Shown: one piece after another, positions 1 to 9,780 of the stretch
Position numbering within the stretch: position 1 is the stretch's first letter
How the letters are laid out: each line of letters starts with the position of its first letter
Assembly (NCBI GenBank): GCA_030549335.1
Contig: CM060188.1
Location: forward strand, 45,411,696-45,475,695
Reading direction: 5' to 3'
Length of the DNA: 64,000 nucleotides
Source of the DNA: Pontederia crassipes
Lineage: Eukaryota > Streptophyta > Magnoliopsida > Commelinales > Pontederiaceae
Position numbers and translations under genes: made by a program
The notes under the pieces: model-generated
Told to the model about the DNA's origin: nothing
Databases searched by the model: none
What the model saw: the letters and a program-made list of their open reading frames with translations, nothing else

Positions 1-206
1 TTCTCCACTTTGTTATAAACTGTATTAACTATTGATGTCTCTTGCCAGTCCAACGTATGAACTTCCGCAATAAAGACTTCTATTACATTTCTTTTATATT
101 GATGCCACGTATGCTATTTGTTGAATGGTCATGATCAATAGTGTAGCGCTCCCGGGGTCAACTTGACTGCCTACGTGGTAGGAAGGACAATTTTGGGGGC
201 GTTATA
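1..206 (+). repeat. 5' LTR, right end only, Ty3/gypsy element
   Basis: This segment matches the last ~215 bases of the complete 3' LTR (about 7984-8198) and ends in the degenerate terminus GGGGGCGTTATA. A primer-binding-site-like sequence follows directly. The rest of the LTR lies before the window. It differs from the 3' LTR at many positions, including a missing GTAGGCA-type insertion, so the element is not young. Confidence 0.88.
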
Positions 207-418
207 GTTTGGTATCATAGCCTAAATTCTTGGCTCCCTCAATGATCATGGTAGAGTAGACATTAATGTATAATCATTATTGCTCATCTTGTTTCATTAA
301 TTCAAAGTAAAGTCATGTGCAAGCTTCTCAAACATCTGCGTCTCCACTCCTCAAGTAAGTACTAAGTACATTCTCATGTAGATTATACTTATATTATTGA
401 GTTAACTCATTTTTATAG
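207..418 (+). other. Primer-binding site and leader of the gypsy element
   Basis: Directly after the LTR comes TTTGGTATCATAGCC, one base away from the usual plant gypsy site complementary to initiator tRNA-Met (TGGTATCAGAGC). The remaining ~190 bases are leader sequence without an ORF, ending TTTTTATAG just before an ATG. Confidence 0.75.
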
Positions 419-879
419 ATGCCTCCACGCCGCATAATGTCTAGAGTGGTACGTGGTGGGAGCTGAGTTTTCTAGGTAGTTGAATCAATCATGCACCCCC
501 CCAACTGCACTGACTCAAGAGCAGGTGCAAGCACAGGCACAGGGTCGCGGACGTGGCCATGGATGTACAACTCGACCACCCCCAGCTCCAGAAGCACATG
601 AGCATTCTGATTTGGAGAGAGTGGAAAATAACTATCCAGTGATACCTTCACCACCAGCTGAGACATCTGAAGAAAGGGAACAAAGAAGAGAGATACAGAG
701 TATGGAGCAAGAAGGTGCAGCGATACGCGCAGGCAGCCCTATAAGTCTGCCATAAGACCAAGCTCCTTGCTGCCTATACTGTGAACAACTTGGGCACTTC
801 GGTTGGGAATGCCTAAGTTACACCAAGCGTGGGAGGATCTCTAGTGATGAACCTGGGGAAACCTCGCGACGCAACGATT
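419..879 (+). pseudogene. Upstream gag-like ORF with Arg/Gly-rich stretch and a CCHC knuckle
   Basis: An ATG at 419 opens MPPRR..., the usual N-terminus of Tekay-type Gag, but a stop follows within 16 codons. From 480 the frame continues through QAQGRGRGHG and an acidic, proline-containing stretch. After another stop comes CLYCEQLGHFGWEC (about 769-810), a C-X2-C-X4-H-X4-C zinc knuckle. In this family the knuckle normally lies at the C-terminal end of Gag, and the main gag here has its own knuckle near 2045-2140. This piece may be a duplicated or rearranged gag fragment, or a separate short ORF before gag. It is clearly broken now. Confidence 0.5.
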
Positions 880-1091
880 AGTATTGAACAGTGGAATGTT
901 TCTTTGATGTTGAAGGCCTTAGTGTGCCTTAGACAAATGCTTTATGTTTTGCTTTGACTAAACTCTGTTATGAGGTTGGCTTGGTTTTAGCAGATATTGA
1001 GCCATAAGGCTCCAATTATGATGTGGAGTTTTATCTTGATTCAAAATTTCCATTTCATGCGACTATCAAATATTCTCATGATTTTTTTATA

Positions 1092-2155
1092 GATGTCTCC
1101 TAATAGAAGTTTGCAAGAGTCTAACAGCGAGAATGAGAATGAGATACATAATGAAGAGGAGACCCCTTTCATTCCTCCTCCTTCACCTCCACCTGAACCA
1201 CCAGTACAGCAAGGATGACAAGTTTCCCTTTCCTGCACAATACAAGAGTTCTGAAAGTCGAAACCTCTGATGTTTAATGGAGAAGGGGGCATCGAAGTGG
1301 CTGAATAATGGATGGAAACTATTGAAGATAAGTTTGACATCCTAGATGTTCCAGAGAACAAGAAAGTACTATTCACTAAGGATGCAAAGGAGTGGTGCAA
1401 AGCAAAGAAAGCCAACAGTTCTCCAAATGTGAGAATTGTTGCCTTGGAGGACTTCCGCAGGGCGTTCGAGACGTACATCTTCCCTACCTTCCAAAGGATC
1501 TGAAGCAAAAGGAATTTCTGAACCTGTAACAAGGGACCATGACAGTGTCCCAATACATGACCAAATTCGTCCGACTGAAGAAGTACTCAAAGCTGATCAT
1601 GGAAGAACAAGATATTATGAAGCGTTTTGTGGACGGACTGAACTCCACTTTGAGGGCTCAAACAAGACTAGGAAACTGTAAAACCCTGGATGGGGCGGTT
1701 AGCTTGGCCACGATGACTGAGAAGGATCATCAAGATCATCAAAAAGAGAAGAGGGTCCAACAGAATGTAGGGCAAAGTTCCCAACAACTACAACAATTTC
1801 GTGGGAACAATCGTCATCATCAACGATGGGATAATCGACCTCGCCCGTATCCAGCGCCACAATAATACAATCGTCCTCCTCAACAACCACAACATGCTCC
1901 ACAGCAAGCCCATCCACCTCAACAACAGCAGCAATAGAACCCAAGGCCCCTTCAGCAGGCGCCAAGGCACCCAACTCAACAGCAAAGGCAATAGCCTCCA
2001 AGAGTCCCTCAAGCACCACCCGCATTAGGTGAGCGGGTTTTATGCAAAACCTGTGGCAAGACCCACGCAGGGGAATGCCGAATGAAGACTGGAGCGTGTT
2101 TCTACAATGGTGGAATGGGCCATATCGTCGTGAACTGCCCAAGGCGTGGGCTATA
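1092..2155 (+). pseudogene. Degenerate gag of Ty3/gypsy (Tekay/Del-like) element
   Basis: The capsid protein of a chromovirus-type retrotransposon. The ATG at 1092 starts MSPNRSLQ, followed by a proline-rich region and the retrotransposon Gag core across several frames: WMETIEDKFDILDVPENKK (about 1310), WCKAKK, FRRAFETYIFP (about 1450), VSQYMTKFVRLKKYS (about 1540), MKRFVDGLNSTLRAQ (about 1617). A long Gln/Pro/His-rich linker (1770-2010) leads to a C-terminal zinc knuckle (about 2045-2140). There are many stops and at least two frameshifts, so it cannot be translated as one protein. It lies in the same orientation as pol. Confidence 0.85.
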
Positions 2156-2156
2156 G

Positions 2157-5100
2157 TTGGTTCAAGGACGACTCTTCAATTTAGAAGAGGATGCTCCACA
2201 GAACGATGCTGAGGTCATTCGAGGTATGCTCTTTGTAGTCGAACTATCCACTACAGTATTGTTTGATTCTGGTACCTCTCATTCATTCATATCTAAAGAG
2301 TGTGCCACTACTTTAGTGATAACTGCAACGAACTTAGAGCATAAGATGAGTATACTGACTCCACAAGGAACCTTAGTTACCACTAAATATCTCTCTAATG
2401 TATCCATAGAGATAGATAAAAAGAACTTTTCTACAAATCTTATCATCATCCCTATGAGAGATTATGATATAATTTTGGGCATGGATTGACTAACCTTCCA
2501 TGATGCTTCTATATTGTGCAAACAAAAGAAGGTTATTATAGGTACACAAGATACCGGCAAAGTCATTGTCAGAGGCATAGCTAGAAAGGAAAAAAAATTA
2601 TAGTGTCTGCCATGAAGGCACACAACTTCTTCAACGTGGGTGTAGAGGCTACCTGGCAAGTGTAACCAAGATAGAGGAGCCAATCAAGACCCCACAGGAC
2701 ATAGAGATTGTGAGGGAATTTTTTGATGTATTCCCTGAAGATGTTAGTGGTCTACCGTCCAAGAGAGTGATAGACTTCCATATAGAAGTGGCACCTGGTA
2801 CAGCACCCATTTCCAAAGCCCCATACCGTATGGCCCCAACAGAGATGAAGGAATTGAAGACCCAGATTCAAGAGCTGCTGGACAAAGGCTTCATCAGGCC
2901 TAGTGTCTCATCATGGGGTGCACCAGTCCTTTTCGTCAAAAAGAAGAATGGTTCACTGAGACTTTGTATCGACTACAGAATGTTGAACAAAGTCACAGTG
3001 AAAAACAAGTATCCACTACCTCGCATCGACGACTTATTTGATCAGTTGTCCAAAGTAAAGGTTTTCTCCAAAGATTGATCTGAGGAGCGGCTATCAACAG
3101 CTAAGGGTAGCCGAAGAAGACATTCCAAAGACAGCATTCAGTTCAAGGTATGGACACTACGAGTTCCTTGTAATGTCGTTTGGGTTAACCAATGTCCTAG
3201 CAGCATTCATGGACCTCATGAATCGGACTTTCAATGAACATCTAGATAAGTTCGTGATAGTCTTCGTCGACGACATTCTCATCTACTCGCCAAGTATAGA
3301 ACAACACAGTGAACATTTGAGGATAGTGTTGGAAACTGTTCGAGCAAAGAAATTGTACGCAAAGTTTTTCAAATGTGAATTCTGGCTAGAAGAGATGATG
3401 TTCCTTGGGCACATCGTCTCCAAAGATGGGATCTGAGTCGACCCAGCAAAGGTAGAAGTAGTATCCAACTAGCCTCAATCGAAGAATGTCTCTGAGATGA
3501 TAAGCTTCCTTGGCTTAGCAGGATACTACAGATGATTCTTCAAGGATTTCTCCCGAATAGCATTACCGATGACCAAGCTCACCAGAAAGGGAGAAAAGTT
3601 CATCTGGTCATCCAAATGTGAAGAGAGCTTCCAGGAACTAAAAAAGAGACTAACCTCAACACCCATCCTCACGTTACCATCAGGCAATGGTGGTTACGTA
3701 GTCTACAGTGATGCTAGTGGTACAGGATTGGGGTGTGTATTGATGTAACATGAAAAAGTTGTAACATACGCATCCAGATAGTTGAAGAAACATGAGGTCA
3801 ATTATCCAACGCATGACCTCGAACTGACAGCAGTAGTATTTTCCCTTAAGCTTTGGCGCCGTTACCTATATGGAGAAGAATTTGTGGTCTACATGGACCA
3901 CAAGAGCTTAAAGTATGTCTTCACATAGAAGGATCTGAATATGCTCCAAAGAAGATGGATGGAGTTCTTGAAGGACTATGAGTTTGCTATCAAGTATCAT
4001 CCTAGTAAAGCAAACTTTGTAGCCGACGCTTTTAGTCGGAAATGGGAAGGATCTGTAACCTTCATGTGCCTTCGACAGTTTGAACTTATGGAAGAGCTTT
4101 TCAAATGGGTACCAAGGGCAAGACCTGACGGATCATTGATGATGATGCAACATATAGTATTAGACATTATAGAAAGAATCATTGAAGCATAGGTCGAAGA
4201 TCTAGACTATCAAACAATGATGATAAAGACTAGTATGGAGACTACAAACTTCAATGTCTCGTCAGATGGTGGCATAAGGTATTGTGATCATTTATGTGTT
4301 CCAAACAATTCTGAATTATGAAGAGAAGTGCTTGACGAATGCCACACATCAGAGTTTGCAATTCACCTAGGGAGTACAAAGATGTATAAAGATGTACAGA
4401 GGAGTTTATGGTGGCCAGACATGAAGAAGGAGATCGCGGAATATGTCTCTAGATGTATTGTCTGCCAACAAGTCAAAGTGGAACACCAGAAATCTCAAGG
4501 AACTTGAAGAGTCTGGATATCCCACAGTGGAAGTGGGAAGAGATAGCAATGTATTTCATTATGGGTCTGCCTCGGACTCAGAAAGGGCATGATGCCATCT
4601 GGGTGATAGTGGACTGACTCACTAAATGAGCTCACTTCCTACCCATCAAGGTAAAACAATCTCTTGATAGTCTAATGAATCTAGATGTGTAGGAGATTGT
4701 TAGACTTCATGGAATCTCATCAACCATCGTGTCACATAGAGATCCCAAATTTACGTCAAGATTCTGGAAGAGCCTCCAGAATGCTTTTGGGATGAGATTT
4801 CATTATAGTACGCCCTTCCATCCCCAAATTGAAGGACAATCAGAGAGGACGATCCGAACACTGGAAGACATGCTTAGAGCATGTGCCCTGGATTAGCATG
4901 GCAACTGGGATAAACATCTTCCCCTCATAGAGTTCTTTTACAATAACAGCTTCCATGCTAGTATAGAAATGTCCCTCTTTGAAGTATTGTATGGTCAACC
5001 ATGTCGCTCTCCGGCATGTTGGGGCGAAGTGGGCAAAAGAAAGATCTTGAGCGCTGAACTACAGAAACAGACCCAATAGTACACAGATAGGGTTGAACTA

Positions 5101-5600
5101 ATAAAGAAGAGGATGAAGTCAGCTCAAGATAGACAGAAGGTCTATGCGGACAAAAAGCGCCGAGAACACACATTCAAGGCAGGAGATCAAATCCTGCTTA
5201 AAGTCTCCCCCACCAAAGGTGTAATGCATTTTAGCAAGCGTGGGAAATTGAGTCCAAGGTATGTGGGTCCTTTTGAGATATTAGATATGGTCGAAGACTC
5301 AGCATGCAGGTTAGCTCTACCCCCGATGCCAGAGTTCACGATGTCTTCCATGTCTCATTGTTCAGGAAGTACAAACATGACTACGCCAATGTGATCCAAA
5401 TTGAGAAACCAAATCTCAAGGAGGATCTAACATATGAAGAACAACCTACTGAGATACTAAAGTATCAAGAACACCAACATGGAAAGAGGAAGATATTGTT
5501 AGTCAAAGTAGCATGGAAGCATTATCAGGAAAAAGAGGCAACTTGAGAAGTAGAATTAGAAATGCGCGAGAAATTTCTTGAACTATTCACTAAGTCCTAA
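2157..5600 (+). pseudogene. Degenerate pol (PR-RT-RNaseH-IN-chromodomain), Ty3/gypsy
   Basis: Domains run in gypsy order. The aspartic protease has LFDSGTSHSFIS near 2260. Reverse transcriptase spans about 2710-3440, with [25 protein letters not shown], the catalytic FVDDILIYS near 3265, and [11 protein letters not shown]. RNase H runs from about 3690 (YSDASGTGLGCVL) to FVADAFSRK near 4015. Integrase has an HHCC zinc region (about 4340-4490) and a core with HFLPIK and FHPQIEGQSERT (about 4820). The C-terminal part contains FHVSLFRKYKHDY (about 5355) and a chromodomain-like tail, VKVAWKHYQEKEAT (about 5500). The tail places it with Tekay/Del-type chromoviruses. Internal stops and frameshifts are numerous, so it is immobile unless helped in trans. 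Confidence 0.92.
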
Positions 5601-5921
5601 CCTTTATCTAAATTCGAGGATGAATTTTCTTTTCAGGGGTTAATAATGTAACGCCTGCAATTATTAAAGAAGGAAATGAATTCAAAAACAAGGAATTAAA
5701 TGACATTAATGAGAGGAAATAAAAAATCAAACATAAATTGTAATTAAGAAGGAAATCAAAATGAAATAAAAAATTAATAACCATTAATGAAAGAATTTGA
5801 AAAGATTTCGGATTCAAAAAAAAAGAAGAGGAAAGAAAAGGAAACGGCCGACCATGAGGGGAGGAGTTTCCTCCCCTGATCACGCACGTTTCAAGTTCGA
5901 CCGGCCAAGGGCCGGCCGAGG

Positions 5922-5930
5922 CTATAAGAA
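5922..5930 (+). promoter_or_regulatory. Putative TATA box in the 3' LTR
   Basis: CTATAAGAA follows a GC-rich stretch (CGGCCAAGGGCCGGCC) at a position typical for the U3/R boundary of a plant LTR. In an LTR of this length it would start transcription through the palindrome array. Confidence 0.45.
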
Positions 5931-6399
5931 GGAACGCGAGGGAAGCCCTCGCGCCCTCTTGGATACCTCGCCAGCTGCCACTCCGTCTACCTTTTCTTCT
6001 TCTACGACTCTGGCGGACGCACGAAGTAGAGGCGACGGAAGGCGAACCAGAACACGCACGATTTGACGACTGTCCGGTGCACATCCATGACACACCGACG
6101 TGCACGGACTCTTCCTTGAACACACCAGGGCCAGGCGAATCCTTCCAGCTGACTGAGAATGACCGGCGACGAAGGACGACGAGTAGCTTACCGGAAAACT
6201 TCAACAGTCGAACAAAAAAGGTACCTTAGCATTTTAAAATCCTTAGACGACAAAATGTTGATCGTTTAGTGCATAGGAATAGTCCATCATAATCCTGAGA
6301 TTGTCACCTACATTTTTCGTATTTATATCATCATGATTTCATGACCGGAAGGCCGTCGGAAATGAGGAAGAAGTCCGACGGCCCTGATTCATCGCAAGG

Positions 6400-6800
6400 A
6401 CCGGTCGACCGATTTTATGAACGATCGACCGATCCGTGCAAGGAACTCGCATGAGTTCCTGTCGATCGATCGACGGTCTCACTAGTGCGGTCGACCGATC
6501 CGCTTGTTAATGGACAGATCAGATCCTGCAACCGGCCGACCGATCTTTCGAACGGTCGATCGATCCGACGCGCAGTGCATGTCCTTGAAATCTTACGACC
6601 AGTCGACCGATCACCATAATGGTCGACCGATTCGTAGAATAACTGGTCGACCGGACCACATGCGCGGTCGACCGATCCGGCAGACACCCGACAAAGAACA
6701 AGGTCGGCCGATTCAAGAGGACCGGTCGACCGGTGCTAGAGAACGGTCGACCAGTCCAGTTAGCGGTCGACCGGTCCAGTTAGCGATCGACCGGTCCAAT
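6400..6800. repeat. Array of ~15 short GGTCGACC palindromes inside the LTR
   Basis: Variants of GGTCGACCGATC, GGTCGACCGGTC and GATCGACCGATC recur from about 6402 to 6795. Near the end the spacing is almost regular at about 20 bases (about 6745, 6764, 6784). Each unit is self-complementary around GTCGAC. Sequence between the units is not conserved, so this is not a simple tandem repeat. Confidence 0.85.
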
Positions 6801-8198
6801 CAAACCAAACGGTTTGATTCACTCAAACCATAGAGAGACATTGAATTAGTTCTGATAATGACATAGTCCGAATCAGATTCTGACCCGATCTGTGTTCGAC
6901 TCATAAATCATAATCGGAGACTCTAACCAGTCCGCCTGTAACTGGCCGAGTCCTATTGTACGAAAATTAATACCCATTTGGGTCCTGATTCATAGACTAC
7001 ATGATAAGCAAATATAAATAAAGTAAAGATAAAGACACGAGATTATTATGTGCCACCCCATTGTACGGAACAAAAATTATAGTATGGCATAGAGAGGAGC
7101 AGATAGTTAGCTGAGGAGACAACGAACCTACTGGTCTTCAATGACCACTGTTCTTGATACTACAGTCCTCTCCCACCTGTATCTCGAAGAAGGGTGATAC
7201 AATGGTCACACTCCTTCCCCCAAAGATTTCATAGTACTGAGTCAGAGGGACAAATAGCTAATTGAGGAGACAGTGAATCTACAGGTTCTTAAATGATCAC
7301 TATTCTTGGGGTGTAGGTCCTCTCCTACCTACATTCCGAAACGGGTGATGCATTGTCACACCCATCCCCAATACGAGCTTACTGGCATTGTCACATCCCA
7401 ATCTAATAAAGTCACGCTCGCATAGGACAATTAACATTAAGGATATTATAGTAATGTAAAAGACGTAGTACAACTCACAGCAAAGCAATGTAAAGCAGAG
7501 TATTATAAAGTAAAGCATAGAACATGGTATAGTAAAGTATGGAATATAGTACAGTACAGACAATGTAGAGTACTGTAAAGACAATGTACAGTCATAGTAA
7601 GGAACAGAGTACATTTATTGCTATAGTTAAAACATGATATCTGACCCATCATAGTGAATGCATAGATGCCAAATTATATGAGTGTTCATCGACACCTTTG
7701 TATATGATTATCATTGATCTTTATTTCATCGTCTATATTGCTATTGTACTGGGCTTTTGCTCATGGGTATTCGATTCCTCTACATTGGAATTTTGTAGGT
7801 GAGAACCATAACTGATGAGTTGATCATGGGCACAGAGTTTGAAGAGCACTGCACATGACATAAATTATTGCCACAAGCCCTTGAAAATTGCATTATGTTT
7901 CAGCATGTTCTCTTCTATTGAAAGACATCATGTTCTTTTGCATATCGAACCTTTCCTTCTGATGAACTTGTTAAGTTGTGATTTTTCTCCACTTTGTTAT
8001 AGACTGCATTAACTATCGATGTCTCTTGCTAGTCCAATGTTTGAACTTTCGCAATAAAGACTTCTATTACATTTCTTATTATATTGATGCCATGTATGTT
8101 ATTTTGTTGAATGATTATGGTCAATAGTGTAGTAGGCAGTGTAGCACTCCCAACCTTACTGCCTACGTGGCAGGAAGGGCAATTTTGAAGGCGTTACA

Positions 8199-8285
8199 AG
8201 ATATCCTAATAGGACATGTTGGATCTTAAAGAATCCAAGTTGTAAATTTTACACGTCTGTTTGTGCATCTTAACTTTCTAGTCGA
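8199..8285 (-). pseudogene. Polygalacturonase intron 7 fragment (first copy)
   Basis: These 87 bases match 14525-14611 of the intact polygalacturonase gene (end of exon-7 donor side/intron 7). They follow the gypsy 3' LTR directly and are then interrupted by a second copy of the LTR tail. The same sequence starts again at 8398. Confidence 0.85.
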
Positions 8286-8286
8286 T

Positions 8287-8397
8287 TGCTACGTATGCTA
8301 TTTTGTTGAATAGTCATGGTCAATAGTGTAGTAGGCAGTGTAGCGCTCCCAACTTGACTGCCTACGTGGCAGGAAGGGTGATTTTGGGGGCGTTACA
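8287..8397 (+). repeat. Second copy of the gypsy LTR right end (about 110 bp)
   Basis: This repeats the last ~110 bases of the LTR (compare 8091-8198) and ends GGGGGCGTTACA, followed by the same AGATATCCTAATAGG flank. The whole block LTR tail plus flank, about 197 bases, is therefore tandemly duplicated (about 8089-8285 and 8287-8485). At several sites (ACGTATGCTAT, GCGCTCCC, ACTTGACTGCC, GGGGGCG) it agrees with the 5' LTR remnant rather than with the adjacent 3' LTR. Confidence 0.85.
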
Positions 8398-8975
8398 AGA
8401 TATCCTAATAGGACATGTTGGATCTTAAAGCATCCAAGTTGTAAATTTTACACGTCTATCTGTGCATCTTAACTTTCTAGTCGATTTACCTGCCATGTTT
8501 TGATCCTCACTCTAGATAATGCATTTTGGACAATCACATTCTCAACAGAGACATTGGATACACAGGCCAAGCTATTTCCTTTTCCAAGTCCTCCCACGCT
8601 GCAAGAATCTTATAGTGGTAAAAAATCACTATTTTGATAACTTGATATAATTAAATAACAATTTTTGTTTCTTTTACCGTATTCCATGACTTGGACTGCA
8701 ACTAATATGGTGTATGTGAACATTAGAACATCCAGATTGTATTGACACGCAGTCATCACCTGAAAAATATTCCAAAAGTAAGTCAATGATAGTTGTTACT
8801 GGGAGCCAGAGATGATAATTTGAACTAAACCAAAAATTTTTATGTAGGTTTCTTCTTACCACATCCAATGGTAGAATGCTTGATTTCAACGTTTCTGGAA
8901 TTCTGAAGGTGTATACCATCAGTATTTGGGCTATCTTTCGGAGATGAAATTGTTATGTTCTTAACATTGATACCG
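8398..8975 (-). pseudogene. Partial duplicate of the polygalacturonase gene (exons 5 part, 6, 7)
   Basis: The block aligns end to end with 14525-15103 of the intact gene, with roughly eleven differences in ~579 bases by eye (about 98% identity). It contains exon 7 (8490-8598), exon 6 (8678-8759) and the 3' part of exon 5 (8860-8975), with GT-AG signals kept and reading frames open. The conserved GHG motif has become SHG (SPSHGI instead of SPGHGI), so this copy would probably not be an active enzyme. Similarity stops sharply at 8975/15103, inside a codon run, where the DUF4283 segment is joined in frame. Confidence 0.9.
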
Positions 8976-9460
8976 GAGCCTTCGTGGCAATGTCGACGCA
9001 GGTCGACCTTCAGGGGAGTGCCAAAGTAGGAAGCTATACGTCGGATCGCAGACTTTGAACAAAGCTCAAAGGCCAGACCCGGAAGTTGAATCCAAACAGG
9101 AATTGAGTCAAGCTGTTCCGCGAACGGTCGGAAGAACGGCTTGTACTTGTTGATATGCAGGATGTGGCCACGGAAAGAAGCGGGCGACCTCGTAAGCACC
9201 TGCAGATAGTCAGCACTGTAAGAGAACGTGTAGAGCATATAAGCGTTACCTAGCTGCCAGATGGAGATGCGCATTGACGTCTCCCAGAGAAGGGGAAGCT
9301 CCGACTGGAGGGCCATCAGGTCATCGCCGCTACCCAGGAAACGACCCATAATATCCCCCGGAGGGATCTCCACCACATCGGTGACAGAAGTATGCAGCCG
9401 CCGCCACTGCCGAGGGGATATCTGCGAACTGGTGGAACGAGTCATCCTGACATGATCCAC
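8840..9460 (-). CDS. Chimeric ORF: DUF4283 (LINE ORF1-type) fused to polygalacturonase exon
   Basis: This 206-codon open frame starts at the ATG at 9460. Residues about 1-160 resemble the DUF4283 domain found in plant LINE ORF1/gag-like proteins: IPPGDIMGRFLGSGDD, SIWQLGNAYMLYTF, RGHILHINKYKPFF, DSIPVWIQLPGL. At 8975 the frame passes without a stop into duplicated polygalacturonase exon 5 (INVKNITISSPKDSPNTDGI). If the old donor at 8859 is used, the frame continues into exon copies 6 and 7. GC content changes sharply at the junction. Expression is unknown. The DUF4283 side may be a LINE remnant rather than a host gene. Confidence 0.5.
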   Translation of the reverse strand: MDHVRMTRSTSSQISPRQWRRLHTSVTDVVEIPPGDIMGRFLGSGDDLMALQSELPLLWETSMRISIWQLGNAYMLYTFSYSADYLQVLTRSPASFRGHILHINKYKPFFRPFAEQLDSIPVWIQLPGLAFELCSKSAIRRIASYFGTPLKVDLRRHCHEGSGINVKNITISSPKDSPNTDGIHLQNSRNVEIKHSTIGCGKKKPT

Positions 9461-9780
9461 GGGGGAGCTGTGATTTGGGGAGAGGTGCAGAGCTAGCAGG
9501 GTTTGGTTCAGTGGAGGGTGAGAAGGAGTTATCTGTGGTGGAGGTGGGAAGGGGTGACGTCATGATGAGAGGCTTCATGGCGGTGCCGCCCGGCCAGGCA
9601 GCACCGACCCAAGGTTACGATCTGGAAGCTAGGGCATGAGGGGCAGAAGGAGGGAACAGAAGGTAGCAGGAGGTGGGGGGGAGGTGTGGGGTGAAGGTGG
9701 AGGAGAAGAGGAGCATGTGACGCCACCGGCAGGGATCGCCGGAGATGGAGGAGGAGGTTCCTTCACGGCTTCACCTCAGA
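9461..9780 (-). pseudogene. GC-rich upstream part of the DUF4283 segment
   Basis: Short overlapping frames on the minus strand are rich in Pro, Ser and His (for example ATGs at 9578 and 9726). They continue the GC-rich character of the DUF4283 segment and end near 9780. They probably belong to the same LINE ORF1-like sequence with frameshifts. No conserved domain can be read here. Confidence 0.35.

Larger units (their letters stand above)
5647..8198 (+). repeat. 3' LTR of the gypsy element, 2552 bp
   Basis: It begins TGTAACGCC, a few bases after the purine-containing tract AGGGGTTAATAA, and ends GGCGTTACA. Its last ~215 bases match the 5' LTR remnant at 1-206. A TATA box (CTATAAGAA, about 5922) lies some 275 bases in. 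About 750-1150 bases in is a cluster of GGTCGACC-type palindromes, listed separately. The base just outside starts AGATA, which also occurs at the matching place in the intact polygalacturonase locus (14525). That fits a 5-bp target duplication whose other copy is off the window. Confidence 0.9.

Noticed and set aside
1699-2142. 147-codon minus-strand frame over gag
   Set aside because: A shadow of the Gln/Pro-rich gag linker. Its Val/Ala/Asp composition is the complement of that repeat.
5608-6204. 198-codon minus-strand frame in the 3' LTR
   Set aside because: It crosses the LTR boundary and LTR promoter region and has no protein family features.
6415-6833. Arg/Asp/Ser-rich frames (SVDRS, RSTG repeats)
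   Set aside because: These are translations of the GGTCGACC palindrome array, open because the motif lacks stops.
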